A stretch of DNA of 64,000 nt from Mogibacterium sp. (GTDB lineage Bacteria; Bacillota; Clostridia; Peptostreptococcales; Anaerovoracaceae): contig JAFRGD010000008.1 of NCBI GenBank assembly GCA_017433975.1, forward strand, positions 1 through 64,000, read 5' to 3'. The position numbers were made by a program, and so were the translations under genes. Positions 7,001 through 15,120 of the stretch are shown piece after piece. Positions within the stretch are counted from its first letter, which is position 1. The number at the start of each line of letters is the position of its first letter. The notes beneath the pieces are model-generated. The model was not told the origin of the DNA, did no database searches, and saw only the letters and a list, made by a program, of their open reading frames with translations.

Positions 7001-8851
7001 ATGAAGAACAAAAGGCTTTTATCGTTGTTACTGATTGCGAGTCTCCTGTTCGTCTTCTGCTCGTGCGAGGGCGGCGGATCGGCGCCGGAACCGCAGGAGC
7101 CGGAATCGGAAACGGAAACGACGGATGAGGTCACGGCGGACGTGACGATGGAGAACTTCGTCAACAAGCTCAAAACCGGCAACTACGTGGTCGACGCGGG
7201 CGATTACATGAAAACCGTCGTCGTCTCGCCGGAGCAGGTCTACTTTGCGTATGACGATGACTCGACCGCGGACAGCTTCGCGTTTGTGACGGTCAACGGC
7301 GAAACCTTCGAGGGCATGCGGTATGACGAAACGCTCAACAATGTCATATTCGTGCAGCCGGGCAACGCCATCGATTCACTCGGGACGCTCCTGCCGAACG
7401 GCTGGATCGCCGCGAGCGACGGGAACATGTTCAACCTCTTCTACAATAACGTCGACAACCCGCTGGAATTCACGTCCTACGATGAGACGGTCAAGCGGAC
7501 CCTGCTGGGCCTGGGGGGATACGGTGAGTTTGCGCTTAGCCGGATGGAGGAGGTCCACATGCTCCTGAACGACGAGGACCCTACGACCGTTCGCTTTACC
7601 GCTGTGATTAACGACGACCCGGTGGCGCGCATTGAATACGACGACCTGGATCTGTTTTTGCAGTTCGGCGCCGCGGAAAGCGATCCATGCATCGAAAACT
7701 GGATCAAGGCGCCGGTATACCCGCCGACGCGGACCGAGTGGACGGAGGACGACATCTATACGCTCGATAACGTATTTCTCCGGGATTACGGTGTGGAAGC
7801 GGTTCCGTTCCCGACCTTTGCGAGCTATGCCATGAACTTCGACCCGAACGCGTACGACGAGACCCTCGGGATTCGCGTGACCGACGCGCACGGGACCGAA
7901 GAAAACGTGGAGGAGTACAAAGCGCTCCTTGTGAATAACGGATTCAGTGAAGTTCCAATCACACTGGAGGACGGAAGCAGCGCGACGGTTTACCGCCGCC
8001 TGCTGAGAGAGGACTATCTCGCTTACTCGCAACTATATCCATACTACGACAACGGCTTCGTGCTGGAGGGCGGGATGTATTACGACGAGCCGGTCTATGA
8101 GGGCCTGCCGGCGATCAGCGCCGCGGTCGAGCAGAACGGTTATGCGGCGCTTCCGGAGACGGACGTCTTCGATGGATGGGTCTCGACGGACACCGCGCCG
8201 TCCCGGAGCGAAGGCTGGGCGTACTTCTTCGACTATAACCTCTACCTGACGTTCCCACTGAAATATACCGACCTCGACAGCGCCAAGACGTATCTGGAAA
8301 TTTACGGGGCGAAACTCCGCTCCAAAGGCTTCGTTCCGGCGTTTGTCCCGGGCGACGCCAACGGAAAATACGAATCGGCCAACGGCTTTGTTTCGTTCCG
8401 ATACACCTTCAACGATGACGATACCGTAACCCTCGAGTTCAAGAACGAAAAGAGCTTCACCGCGGAAGAAGCCGTCGCGATGCTCAGACAGCACGGCCTT
8501 CCGGAGACCGACCTGCACGGCGATATCGGCTGCAGAGACCTGTCGAGATACCGCTATATCATCGGCTCGGCCAGGGGGCTCTTCCTCCAGGTGTTCCAGC
8601 CGTTTGACAGCACCGCGGCGGCCGAGCGGTTCCTCGACGCGTATGTTCCGACGCTGGAGGAGCAGGGGTACTACAGTATCGACCCGCAGAAGGTCGGCTC
8701 GCAAAAGATGTTCCTCTACTTCAACGAAGACCTGGCGAAATACGTCGCGTTCGACCTCATTCCGGAGGACAGCGGGGCGAGCGTGAACTTCGACTTCGTC
8801 TCGATTGAGCCGGAGGTGGACAGCATCATGCTCAACGCGATCCGTTACTAA
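7001..8851 (+). CDS. Large secreted lipoprotein, unknown function
   Basis: A 616-residue protein with a lipoprotein signal peptide (LLIASLLFVFCSC, lipid Cys in the FCSC region) followed by a Gly/Pro/Glu/Thr linker typical of anchored surface proteins. The mature part is acidic and rich in Tyr, Asp and Phe. Phrases such as RYDETLNNVIFVQPGNAIDS and TAAAERFLDAYVPTLEEQGY suggest repeated alpha/beta modules, but I recognise no family. The ribosome binding site AAAGGGGGAG and ATG 7001 are clear. A perfect palindromic terminator lies 14 bp after the stop, so it ends the unit that includes the HD hydrolase. No function is proposed. Confidence 0.75.
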   Translation: MKNKRLLSLLLIASLLFVFCSCEGGGSAPEPQEPESETETTDEVTADVTMENFVNKLKTGNYVVDAGDYMKTVVVSPEQVYFAYDDDSTADSFAFVTVNGETFEGMRYDETLNNVIFVQPGNAIDSLGTLLPNGWIAASDGNMFNLFYNNVDNPLEFTSYDETVKRTLLGLGGYGEFALSRMEEVHMLLNDEDPTTVRFTAVINDDPVARIEYDDLDLFLQFGAAESDPCIENWIKAPVYPPTRTEWTEDDIYTLDNVFLRDYGVEAVPFPTFASYAMNFDPNAYDETLGIRVTDAHGTEENVEEYKALLVNNGFSEVPITLEDGSSATVYRRLLREDYLAYSQLYPYYDNGFVLEGGMYYDEPVYEGLPAISAAVEQNGYAALPETDVFDGWVSTDTAPSRSEGWAYFFDYNLYLTFPLKYTDLDSAKTYLEIYGAKLRSKGFVPAFVPGDANGKYESANGFVSFRYTFNDDDTVTLEFKNEKSFTAEEAVAMLRQHGLPETDLHGDIGCRDLSRYRYIIGSARGLFLQVFQPFDSTAAAERFLDAYVPTLEEQGYYSIDPQKVGSQKMFLYFNEDLAKYVAFDLIPEDSGASVNFDFVSIEPEVDSIMLNAIRY

Positions 8852-8865
8852 GACGCAATAGAGAC

Positions 8866-8896
8866 AAAAAGGAACTGCGATCGCAGTTCCTTTTTT
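8866..8896 (+). terminator. Perfect palindromic terminator
   Basis: AAAAAGGAACTGCGA at 8866-8880 is followed directly by its exact reverse complement ending in TTTTTT (8881-8896). A strong rho-independent terminator for the lipoprotein unit. Confidence 0.9.
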
Positions 8897-8930
8897 ATAC
8901 AAAAACAAAGCCCAAACGCGAGCCTGAGTA

Positions 8931-8939
8931 TGGTAAAAT
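8931..8939 (+). promoter_or_regulatory. Probable extended -10 promoter for the transketolase operon
   Basis: TGG plus TAAAAT (8934-8939) resembles the extended -10 elements found elsewhere in the window. No clear -35 is present. It follows the upstream terminator and leaves a leader of about 60 nt before ATG 9006, with no recognisable riboswitch. Confidence 0.45.
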
Positions 8940-9005
8940 TATCGTAGCAAAAGCTATTGATTGTATTACATGTCCTTAGTGTTTTAATAAAAAGGAGGTA
9001 AGCAA

Positions 9006-9836
9006 ATGTCTTTACAGGCGGAAGAAAAACAACGGCTGGAGCGGATCGCCAAAGAGCTGCGGCTGACCACGGTGGACGTCATGGCGTGGTCGGGCGGCGC
9101 TCACATCGGCGGGTCCTTGAGCAGTATGGACATCTTCACGATTCTGTACTTCAAGTACCTGAACATCGACCCGGCGAATCCAAAGTGGGAGGACCGCGAC
9201 CGGTTCATCCTGTCCAAGGGCCACGCGGCTGCGGGCTACATTCCGGTGCTCGCCAAGCGGGGCTATTTCCCGGAGAAGGACCTCCGGAGCTTCAACCACT
9301 TCGGCAGCCCGTTCGCGATGCATCCGGATACCAACAAGGTCATCGGCTGCGACGCGTCAGCGGGAAGCCTCGGCCACGGTCTGAGCATGGCGGTCGGCAT
9401 GGCGCTCGCGGCGAAGCAGCTCGGTAAGGACTATAAGACCGTCTGCCTTATGGGCGATGGCGAGTGCTGCGAGGGCAGCGTTTGGGAAGCGGCGATGTCG
9501 GCGGCGCACTTCAAGCTGGGGAATCTGGTCGGCATCGTGGACCGCAACCGGTTCATGATCGACGGCCCGACCGAGAAGGTCATGGCGCTCGAACCGTTCC
9601 GCAGCAAATGGGAGGCCTTCGGCTGGCACGTGATCGAGATCGACGGACACGACTTTGACGCGCTGGACGACGCGCTCGCCTATGCGTGGAAGGCCACGGA
9701 CAAGCCGACGCTGATCCTGGCCAACACCGTCAAAGGCAAGGGCGTCGACTTCATGGAAAACAACGTCGTCTATCACTACGCCTCAGGCGACTCTGCGCTG
9801 TGCGAAAAGGCCAAGGCGTCCATCCTGAAGGGATAA
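9006..9836 (+). CDS. Transketolase, N-terminal (TPP-binding) subunit
   Basis: A 276-residue half-transketolase as found in many Clostridia and archaea. The thiamine-pyrophosphate motif is in MGDGECCEGSVWEAAMSAAH ending at VDRNRF. DRFILSKGHAAAGY and SLGHGLSMAVGMALA are conserved transketolase segments. With the downstream subunit it would move two-carbon ketol units between sugar phosphates in the non-oxidative pentose phosphate pathway. AAAGGAGGTAAG lies just before ATG 9006. First gene of a four-gene or longer operon. Confidence 0.93.
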   Translation: MSLQAEEKQRLERIAKELRLTTVDVMAWSGGAHIGGSLSSMDIFTILYFKYLNIDPANPKWEDRDRFILSKGHAAAGYIPVLAKRGYFPEKDLRSFNHFGSPFAMHPDTNKVIGCDASAGSLGHGLSMAVGMALAAKQLGKDYKTVCLMGDGECCEGSVWEAAMSAAHFKLGNLVGIVDRNRFMIDGPTEKVMALEPFRSKWEAFGWHVIEIDGHDFDALDDALAYAWKATDKPTLILANTVKGKGVDFMENNVVYHYASGDSALCEKAKASILKG

Positions 9837-9847
9837 GGAGGTAAGAA

Positions 9848-10861
9848 ATGGCTGTTATCACAGGAACCAACTGGAACGCGTACGACGCGTCAACCATGAC
9901 CGCCCGCGAGATCTACGGGCGGACCCTGGCGGCTCTGGCAGAAAAAAACGACAGGATCGTCGGGCTGACGGCAGATCTGGAGAAGACGACTGCCATCAAA
10001 TTCTTCGCTGACAAATTCCCTGACCGCTTCTACAACGTAGGCATCGCGGAGCAGAACATGTTCGGCATCGCGGCCGGAATGGCCAAGTCGGGCCTCATCC
10101 CGTTCGTTTCGACCATGGCCGCGTTCACCTGCATGAGAGCGGGGGAGCAGGTCCGGACGGACATCGCTTATCAGAACGTCCCGGTCAAGATCATCGCGAC
10201 GCACGCGGGCATCTCGTTCGGACACGCGGGCACCACGCACCACTGCACCGAGGACTTCGCCATCATGCGGTCCTTCGCCAACATGACGGTCATCTGCCCT
10301 GCGGACGGCATTGAGACCAGCAAGGCAGTCCAGGCGTCGCTCGACATCCCTGGCCCGGTCTACATCCGGATCGGCAGAGGCTTCGAGCCGCCGTGCTACG
10401 AGAGCGACGACTACGACTTCGAGCCGGGCAAGGCCATCACCATGCGTGACGGTACTGACCTGACCATCATCTGCTGCGGCATCACCGTGCTGCAGGCGGT
10501 CAATGCAGCAAAGACGCTCGCGGAGACGGACGGTCTCAGCGTGCGCGTCATCAACATGCACACGATCAAGCCGATCGACAGGGACGCCATCATGAAGGCC
10601 GTAGTCGATACGCGCCGCATCCTCACCGTCGAGGAACACAACGTCCTGGGCGGTCTGGGCGACGCAGTGGCGTCCGTCATCGCAGAGTCCGGCAAGGGCT
10701 GCGTGTTCCGCAAGCACGGCATTCCGGACATTTACTCCACGATCGGCTACGCCGAGGACCTCTACGCTTACTATCAGCTCGACAGCAACGGCATCGTCGA
10801 CAAGGTGCGCGAGATGATGGGCATGGAATTCGAGGCGGACGAAGACTGGACGGACGAATAA
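9848..10861 (+). CDS. Transketolase, C-terminal subunit
   Basis: A 337-residue partner of the preceding subunit. It carries the pyrimidine-binding domain (DRFYNVGIAEQNMFGIAAGM with the catalytic Glu in IAEQNM, and ISFGHAGTTHHCTEDFA) and the C-terminal transketolase domain (ILTVEEHNVLGGLGDAVASV). Together the two subunits equal one full-length transketolase. The gap is 11 bp with an AAGGAGGTAAGAA site nearly identical to that of the first subunit, suggesting matched expression. Confidence 0.93.
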   Translation: MAVITGTNWNAYDASTMTAREIYGRTLAALAEKNDRIVGLTADLEKTTAIKFFADKFPDRFYNVGIAEQNMFGIAAGMAKSGLIPFVSTMAAFTCMRAGEQVRTDIAYQNVPVKIIATHAGISFGHAGTTHHCTEDFAIMRSFANMTVICPADGIETSKAVQASLDIPGPVYIRIGRGFEPPCYESDDYDFEPGKAITMRDGTDLTIICCGITVLQAVNAAKTLAETDGLSVRVINMHTIKPIDRDAIMKAVVDTRRILTVEEHNVLGGLGDAVASVIAESGKGCVFRKHGIPDIYSTIGYAEDLYAYYQLDSNGIVDKVREMMGMEFEADEDWTDE

Positions 10862-10873
10862 GGAGGTGCTCTG

Positions 10874-11662
10874 ATGTCTGCATCACAACAGGATCTAATG
10901 ACTGCGAAGCTGTTCATGAACGCAGCATTTCCAACCATGCAGGTGCTGCTGGACGACTCCTCCGCGCTTCGTAAGAAATTCAAAAAATTCAAGGGTGTCA
11001 TACAGTTCGGCGCGAAGGACGGGGACGGCCTTCTGTGCTGCCACCTCATCTTTGACAAGGGCAAGCTGACGGTGGTCCAGGGCCCGGCGGAAAAGCCGGA
11101 CCTCAGCCTGACCTTCCCGTCGGTTGCAAAGATGAACGCGCTCCTCAAGGGCGGCCTGGCGTCGCCAAAGATCAAGGGCAAGGTCTCCATGCTGCCGAAA
11201 TTCCTGAGCCTTCTGCTGGGACTCAAGATCATGACCAAGCCGAAGGACAAACTCAAGAACGACGAGGAGAAATTCCTCAAGGTCAAGGCCAGCCTGTACA
11301 TGATTACGAGGGCACTCAGCCAGTACAACAAGCTGGGCGACCCGGACATGCAGGAGTTCTGCCGCCGCCAGCCGGACCGCATCTACCAGTTCCGCGTGGA
11401 GGATAACGGTGACCCGGAGCGCATCGCGTGCTACCTCCGCGTCAAGGCCGGCAAGTCCAAGTCCGGCCACGGCGTCTATACCAGACGGTCGCCGTTCGTC
11501 CTGTTCCGCTTCCTCTCGATCGACGGAGCGCTCAAGGTACTGGGCAAGGAATGCGAGTTCGTCGAGGGCGTCGAAAAGGGCTACGTCGAGACCGTCGGCA
11601 GCCCGGAATACGCCTGCTACCTCAATGACTACATGGCGATTCTGCAGGATATGCTGTCCTGA
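10874..11662 (+). CDS. SCP2-like-fold protein, unknown function
   Basis: A 262-residue cytosolic protein. Residues ~35-125 resemble the SCP2 sterol-carrier fold: GVIQFGAKDGDGLLCCHLIF, then KPDLSLTFPSVAKMNALLKG, then a basic SPKIKGKVSMLPKFL. The C-terminal half (QFRVEDNGDPERIACYLRVK and onward) is unassigned. It sits 12 bp after the transketolase with an AAGGAGGTG site and before a zinc alcohol dehydrogenase, so it may bind a hydrophobic or cofactor-like ligand for that pathway. This is context only; no activity is claimed. Confidence 0.6.
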   Translation: MSASQQDLMTAKLFMNAAFPTMQVLLDDSSALRKKFKKFKGVIQFGAKDGDGLLCCHLIFDKGKLTVVQGPAEKPDLSLTFPSVAKMNALLKGGLASPKIKGKVSMLPKFLSLLLGLKIMTKPKDKLKNDEEKFLKVKASLYMITRALSQYNKLGDPDMQEFCRRQPDRIYQFRVEDNGDPERIACYLRVKAGKSKSGHGVYTRRSPFVLFRFLSIDGALKVLGKECEFVEGVEKGYVETVGSPEYACYLNDYMAILQDMLS

Positions 11663-11692
11663 CGGTGCGCCTGTCCGAAAGGAGAAAATCAA

Positions 11693-12910
11693 GTGAAGAC
11701 GGTATATTTTGACAAAGACATTCCGCGGATTCTGGCGACCAAGGCCATTGCAAAGAATAAAAGGCTGAAGAATCTGCTGAATTCGAACCTGAACGCGGTG
11801 AAATACGCCATCGACCTCCCGGAGCCGGCGCTTCCGGCGGATGACTGGGTGCGCGTCCGGAACATCGCGTGCGGCCTCTGCGGAACGGACGTGAGCTTCT
11901 ACAAAGCGACGACCGGCACCACCTCGGCCCTCGAGCCGATCCCGAGCTCCAAGCGCACGTTCCTCGGACACGAGAACGTCGGCATTGTCACCGAGGTCGG
12001 CGCGGGCGTCACGGACTTCAAGGTCGGGGACCGCGTCACCATCCGCGCTTACATGGCCGGCTGCGACACCAAGGGCATCCGCAACCGCTGCCCGTACTGC
12101 GAGGCGGGCGACTACAACTTCTGCCTGAACTACGGTGCGCCATCGCCTTACGGAGACCTGATCACCGGCGCCGGCTGGAGCGACAGCTTCATCTATCCGG
12201 CCCGCGGCCTCGCGCACATTTACGATGGCATCACCAACGAGCAGGCCGTCATGGTCGAGCCTACGTGCGTCTCCGTCCACGCGGTTCTGCGGGACATCCC
12301 GCAGGCCGGGGAAAAGATTCTGGTCATGGGCTGCGGCACTATCGGCCTCGGCGTCGTCCAGGCGATCAAGATCGTCCAGCCGGACTGCGAAGTGTGGATC
12401 ATGGAGCGCGTCAAGACCAAGCAGGAGTTCGCGATGAAGCTCGGCGCGGACCACGTGCTCGCGGGCGAGCCGTACGAGGCCGCGTCCAAGGCGACCGGCG
12501 GCAGCGAGGTCTACACCGGCATGAAGGGGAACAAATACTTCTTCGGCGGCTTCGACCGCGTCTACGATTGCATCGGCGGCGACTGGGCCAACACGACCGC
12601 GGTGCGCATGCTCAAGGCGCGCGGCACGATGGTCAAGATCGGCCACCACATGCGGGCAGTCACCTACGATGAGACGCCGGTATGGTGGCAGGAGCTGAAG
12701 CTCATCGGCATCGACGCCCACGGCATGGAGCACTATCAGGGGCGCGATCTGTACACGTTCGACCTGGTGCAGGAGTGGATCCGCGACGGCATCTACAAGA
12801 CCGACGGTTTCGTTACGCACCACTTCAAGTTGGACGACTACAAGGAAGCGCTGACGCTGGCCATGGAGAACCCGCCGGACGTGGTCAAGATCGTTATCGA
12901 CTGCGAATGA
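11693..12910 (+). CDS. Zinc-dependent alcohol/polyol dehydrogenase (MDR family)
   Basis: A 405-residue medium-chain dehydrogenase. Catalytic-zinc ligands lie in CGLCGTDVSFY and GHENVG, a Cys-rich structural-zinc loop in NRCPYCEAGDYNFC, and the Rossmann motif VMGCGTIGLGVVQ binds NAD(P). The protein is longer than a standard ADH because of an N-terminal extension and an insert around residues 130-165. The start is GTG 11693, with AAAGGAG 8 bp upstream. A sugar- or cyclitol-type secondary alcohol is a reasonable guess given the transketolase next door; the exact substrate is unknown. Confidence 0.85.
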   Translation: MKTVYFDKDIPRILATKAIAKNKRLKNLLNSNLNAVKYAIDLPEPALPADDWVRVRNIACGLCGTDVSFYKATTGTTSALEPIPSSKRTFLGHENVGIVTEVGAGVTDFKVGDRVTIRAYMAGCDTKGIRNRCPYCEAGDYNFCLNYGAPSPYGDLITGAGWSDSFIYPARGLAHIYDGITNEQAVMVEPTCVSVHAVLRDIPQAGEKILVMGCGTIGLGVVQAIKIVQPDCEVWIMERVKTKQEFAMKLGADHVLAGEPYEAASKATGGSEVYTGMKGNKYFFGGFDRVYDCIGGDWANTTAVRMLKARGTMVKIGHHMRAVTYDETPVWWQELKLIGIDAHGMEHYQGRDLYTFDLVQEWIRDGIYKTDGFVTHHFKLDDYKEALTLAMENPPDVVKIVIDCE

Positions 12911-12917
12911 GTTTTGA

Positions 12918-14261
12918 ATGAAAGATATCAGTAGGAGCAGTATAAAAGAAATCTTAACCATCGGGATCCCGGCGACGCTGGAGACGCTGTTCACGACGTT
13001 TTCCAACATCATCGACTCCAAGATGGTTTCTGCGATGGGCGTGACGGCCATTTCCGCCGTCTCGGTCACCAACCCGCCGCGGCTCTTCATCCTCAGCGTC
13101 TTCCTTGCGCTGAACACCGTTTTAACGAGCCTTGTCGCGAAATACATGGGGAAAAAGGATCAGGACGCCGCAAACCGGACGTTCGCCATGATTCTTCAGG
13201 CCGTCGTCCTCCTGAGCATCGTGCTTTCGGCGGCGGCCGTTCTCCTCGCGCGGCCGATCATGCTGGCCTTTTCGAACCAGGCGGACACGCTTGACAACTC
13301 GATCCTCTATTTCAGGATCGTCATGGGTGGCATGATCTTCAACACGGTCTTCATGGCAATCTGCGCCGCGATGCGCGGATGCGGCCATACAAAGTTGACC
13401 TTCGTGTCGAATGTCATCTTTTGCGGGGTCAACATCCTGTTCAACTATCTGTTGATCGAAGGCCACATGGGCTTCCCGGCGCTCGGAATCAAGGGCGCCG
13501 CGATCGCGACCGTCGCCGGAATGGTGGCAGCCTGCATCTTCATCATCGCCATCGCGTTCCGGAAGAGCCTCTTCGTCAACATACCGTATTGTATGCAAAA
13601 GAGATACCGGCTGTCCCTGGCGGAAACCGCGGAAATCCGCAAGATGTCGAGCAGTACGATTACGGACGGTCTGTTCGCGCGGGTCAGCATCCTCCTGATC
13701 GGGGGCGTCGTCGCGCGCATCGGATCGTATCAGATGGCCGTCTATTCGGTCGGCATGCATCTCATGAACGTCAATCAGGCGCTCGGTACAGGGCTTCAGA
13801 CCTCCGGCGTTGCATTGGTCGGCCGGAGCCGCGGCGCGAATGATAAGCGGCAGGTGAACGTCTACAAAAAGAACATTGTAGTGATCGGCATCACCGCGGC
13901 AGCCGTGCTCGGCGCGGCGATCATCCTCGGCGGACGGTGGTTCTACAGCTTCTTCAGTGACGATCCGGAGTTCATCGCCATGGGCGCGACTTCCTGCATT
14001 TTCATCGGCGTCATATCGCTGAGCCAGACGCTGAAGTTCGCGTACACGGGCTGCCTGCAGGGCGTAGGCGCCATGAAGGAAGTCATGAAGGCGAGTATCT
14101 TCTCCTTCGCGGTGGTCAACCTCGGCGTGCTGAGCTTCTGCGTATTCATACTTAAGATCGGTCTCTGGGGAGCGTGGATCGGCGCGCTGGCGGCGCAGAC
14201 CGTCCAGGCCTTCATGCTCTGGAGATACACAAAAAAACTGGAAGCGTTCCGGGAAGACTGA
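12918..14261 (+). CDS. MATE family efflux transporter
   Basis: A 447-residue integral membrane protein with 12 predicted hydrophobic segments in two homologous halves. Typical MATE phrases include IGIPATLETLFTTFSNIIDS, KMVSAMGVTAISAVSVTNPP and SGVALVGRSRGANDK. It would export cationic compounds or metabolites using a Na+ or H+ gradient. The ATG is 7 bp after the dehydrogenase stop without a clear Shine-Dalgarno site, so translational coupling is likely. Cargo unknown. Confidence 0.9.
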   Translation: MKDISRSSIKEILTIGIPATLETLFTTFSNIIDSKMVSAMGVTAISAVSVTNPPRLFILSVFLALNTVLTSLVAKYMGKKDQDAANRTFAMILQAVVLLSIVLSAAAVLLARPIMLAFSNQADTLDNSILYFRIVMGGMIFNTVFMAICAAMRGCGHTKLTFVSNVIFCGVNILFNYLLIEGHMGFPALGIKGAAIATVAGMVAACIFIIAIAFRKSLFVNIPYCMQKRYRLSLAETAEIRKMSSSTITDGLFARVSILLIGGVVARIGSYQMAVYSVGMHLMNVNQALGTGLQTSGVALVGRSRGANDKRQVNVYKKNIVVIGITAAAVLGAAIILGGRWFYSFFSDDPEFIAMGATSCIFIGVISLSQTLKFAYTGCLQGVGAMKEVMKASIFSFAVVNLGVLSFCVFILKIGLWGAWIGALAAQTVQAFMLWRYTKKLEAFRED

Positions 14262-14275
14262 GGAGAGCGGGTGTC

Positions 14276-15046
14276 ATGGGACTGACAAAACAGGTTTTGA
14301 AAATTGCAGCGCCGGTGCCAAAGGTCGAGTCGTTCTCGCGGTACCTGTTCATCGGGCCGCACCCGGACGACATCGAACTCGGCTGCGGTGCGACGGCCGC
14401 ACAGCTGGCCGCAGCGGGAAAACAAATCACGTTTCTCATCCTGACGGACGGCAGGTACGGGGACGGGCACTCCGGCGGCGTCAAGGGCGACGCGCTCGCC
14501 GCGCTCCGCAAGGAGGAGGCGGTCAAGGCGGCGGCGCACCTCGGCGTGAAGGACGTCCGCTTCCTGGACCTCTGCGACGGCGGGTTCTATTCGTATGAGG
14601 ACCTCGTCATGGGCATCGCGCGGACCGTCGGAGCGTGCGGACCGGAACTGATCTTTGCACCGGACCCGGCAACGGGGCGGGAGCTTCACATCGACCACCT
14701 GCGCGCCGGATGGGCGGCTTCGCACATCGCCCACATGGCTCCGTATCCGGGGATCATGGAACGGTACGGCGTCCCGGCGGCGGATGTGAAGGGCATCGCG
14801 TATTACATGACGGCGCGGCCGAACCGCTTCGTCAAGGTCACGCCGGAGCAGTTCCGGCTGCAGAACGAAGCGATTTTCACCTGCCACAAGAGCCAGTTCC
14901 CGGACGGCAGCGACGACGCGAAGCAGTTTGCGACGTATCTGAAACTGCGGTCGGCGGACTTCGGCCTGCGGACCTTGTCCAGGCATGCAGAGGGATTCCG
15001 CGTGCTTGGCAAAACGCATATGCACTGCGTGCCGGAGAAGATTTGA
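14276..15046 (+). CDS. PIG-L/LmbE family deacetylase
   Basis: A 256-residue zinc-dependent deacetylase. The signature GPHPDDIELGCGATAAQLA has the HPDD metal site near residues 29-32, followed by LTDGRYGD, and GRELHIDHLRAG has the second metal histidine. Family members deacetylate N-acetylglucosamine conjugates, bacillithiol-type thiols or chitobiose. ATG 14276 is chosen because the upstream extension overlaps the MATE gene and GAGGAG (14259-14265) provides the ribosome binding site. Last gene of the transketolase-led run, ended by a shared terminator. Confidence 0.88.
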   Translation: MGLTKQVLKIAAPVPKVESFSRYLFIGPHPDDIELGCGATAAQLAAAGKQITFLILTDGRYGDGHSGGVKGDALAALRKEEAVKAAAHLGVKDVRFLDLCDGGFYSYEDLVMGIARTVGACGPELIFAPDPATGRELHIDHLRAGWAASHIAHMAPYPGIMERYGVPAADVKGIAYYMTARPNRFVKVTPEQFRLQNEAIFTCHKSQFPDGSDDAKQFATYLKLRSADFGLRTLSRHAEGFRVLGKTHMHCVPEKI

Positions 15047-15068
15047 ATCATGCTTTGAACAAACAATA

Positions 15069-15105
15069 AAAGCCCCGGAATCCTTGCGGTTCCGGGGCTT
15101 TGTCA
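15069..15105. terminator. Bidirectional terminator between convergent genes
   Basis: AAAGCCCCGGAA (15069-15080) pairs perfectly with TTCCGGGGCTTT (15090-15101) across a 9-nt loop. The A and T runs on the two sides let it serve both the plus-strand deacetylase operon and the minus-strand sigma-factor gene. Confidence 0.9.
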
Positions 15106-15120
15106 TGCCATGGACTTTTA

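Noticed and set aside
10895..13147. 750-codon minus-strand open frame
   Set aside because: It lies antisense to the SCP2-like, dehydrogenase and MATE genes, has Arg/Val/Asp-rich low-complexity composition typical of antisense GC-rich frames, and has no ribosome binding site.
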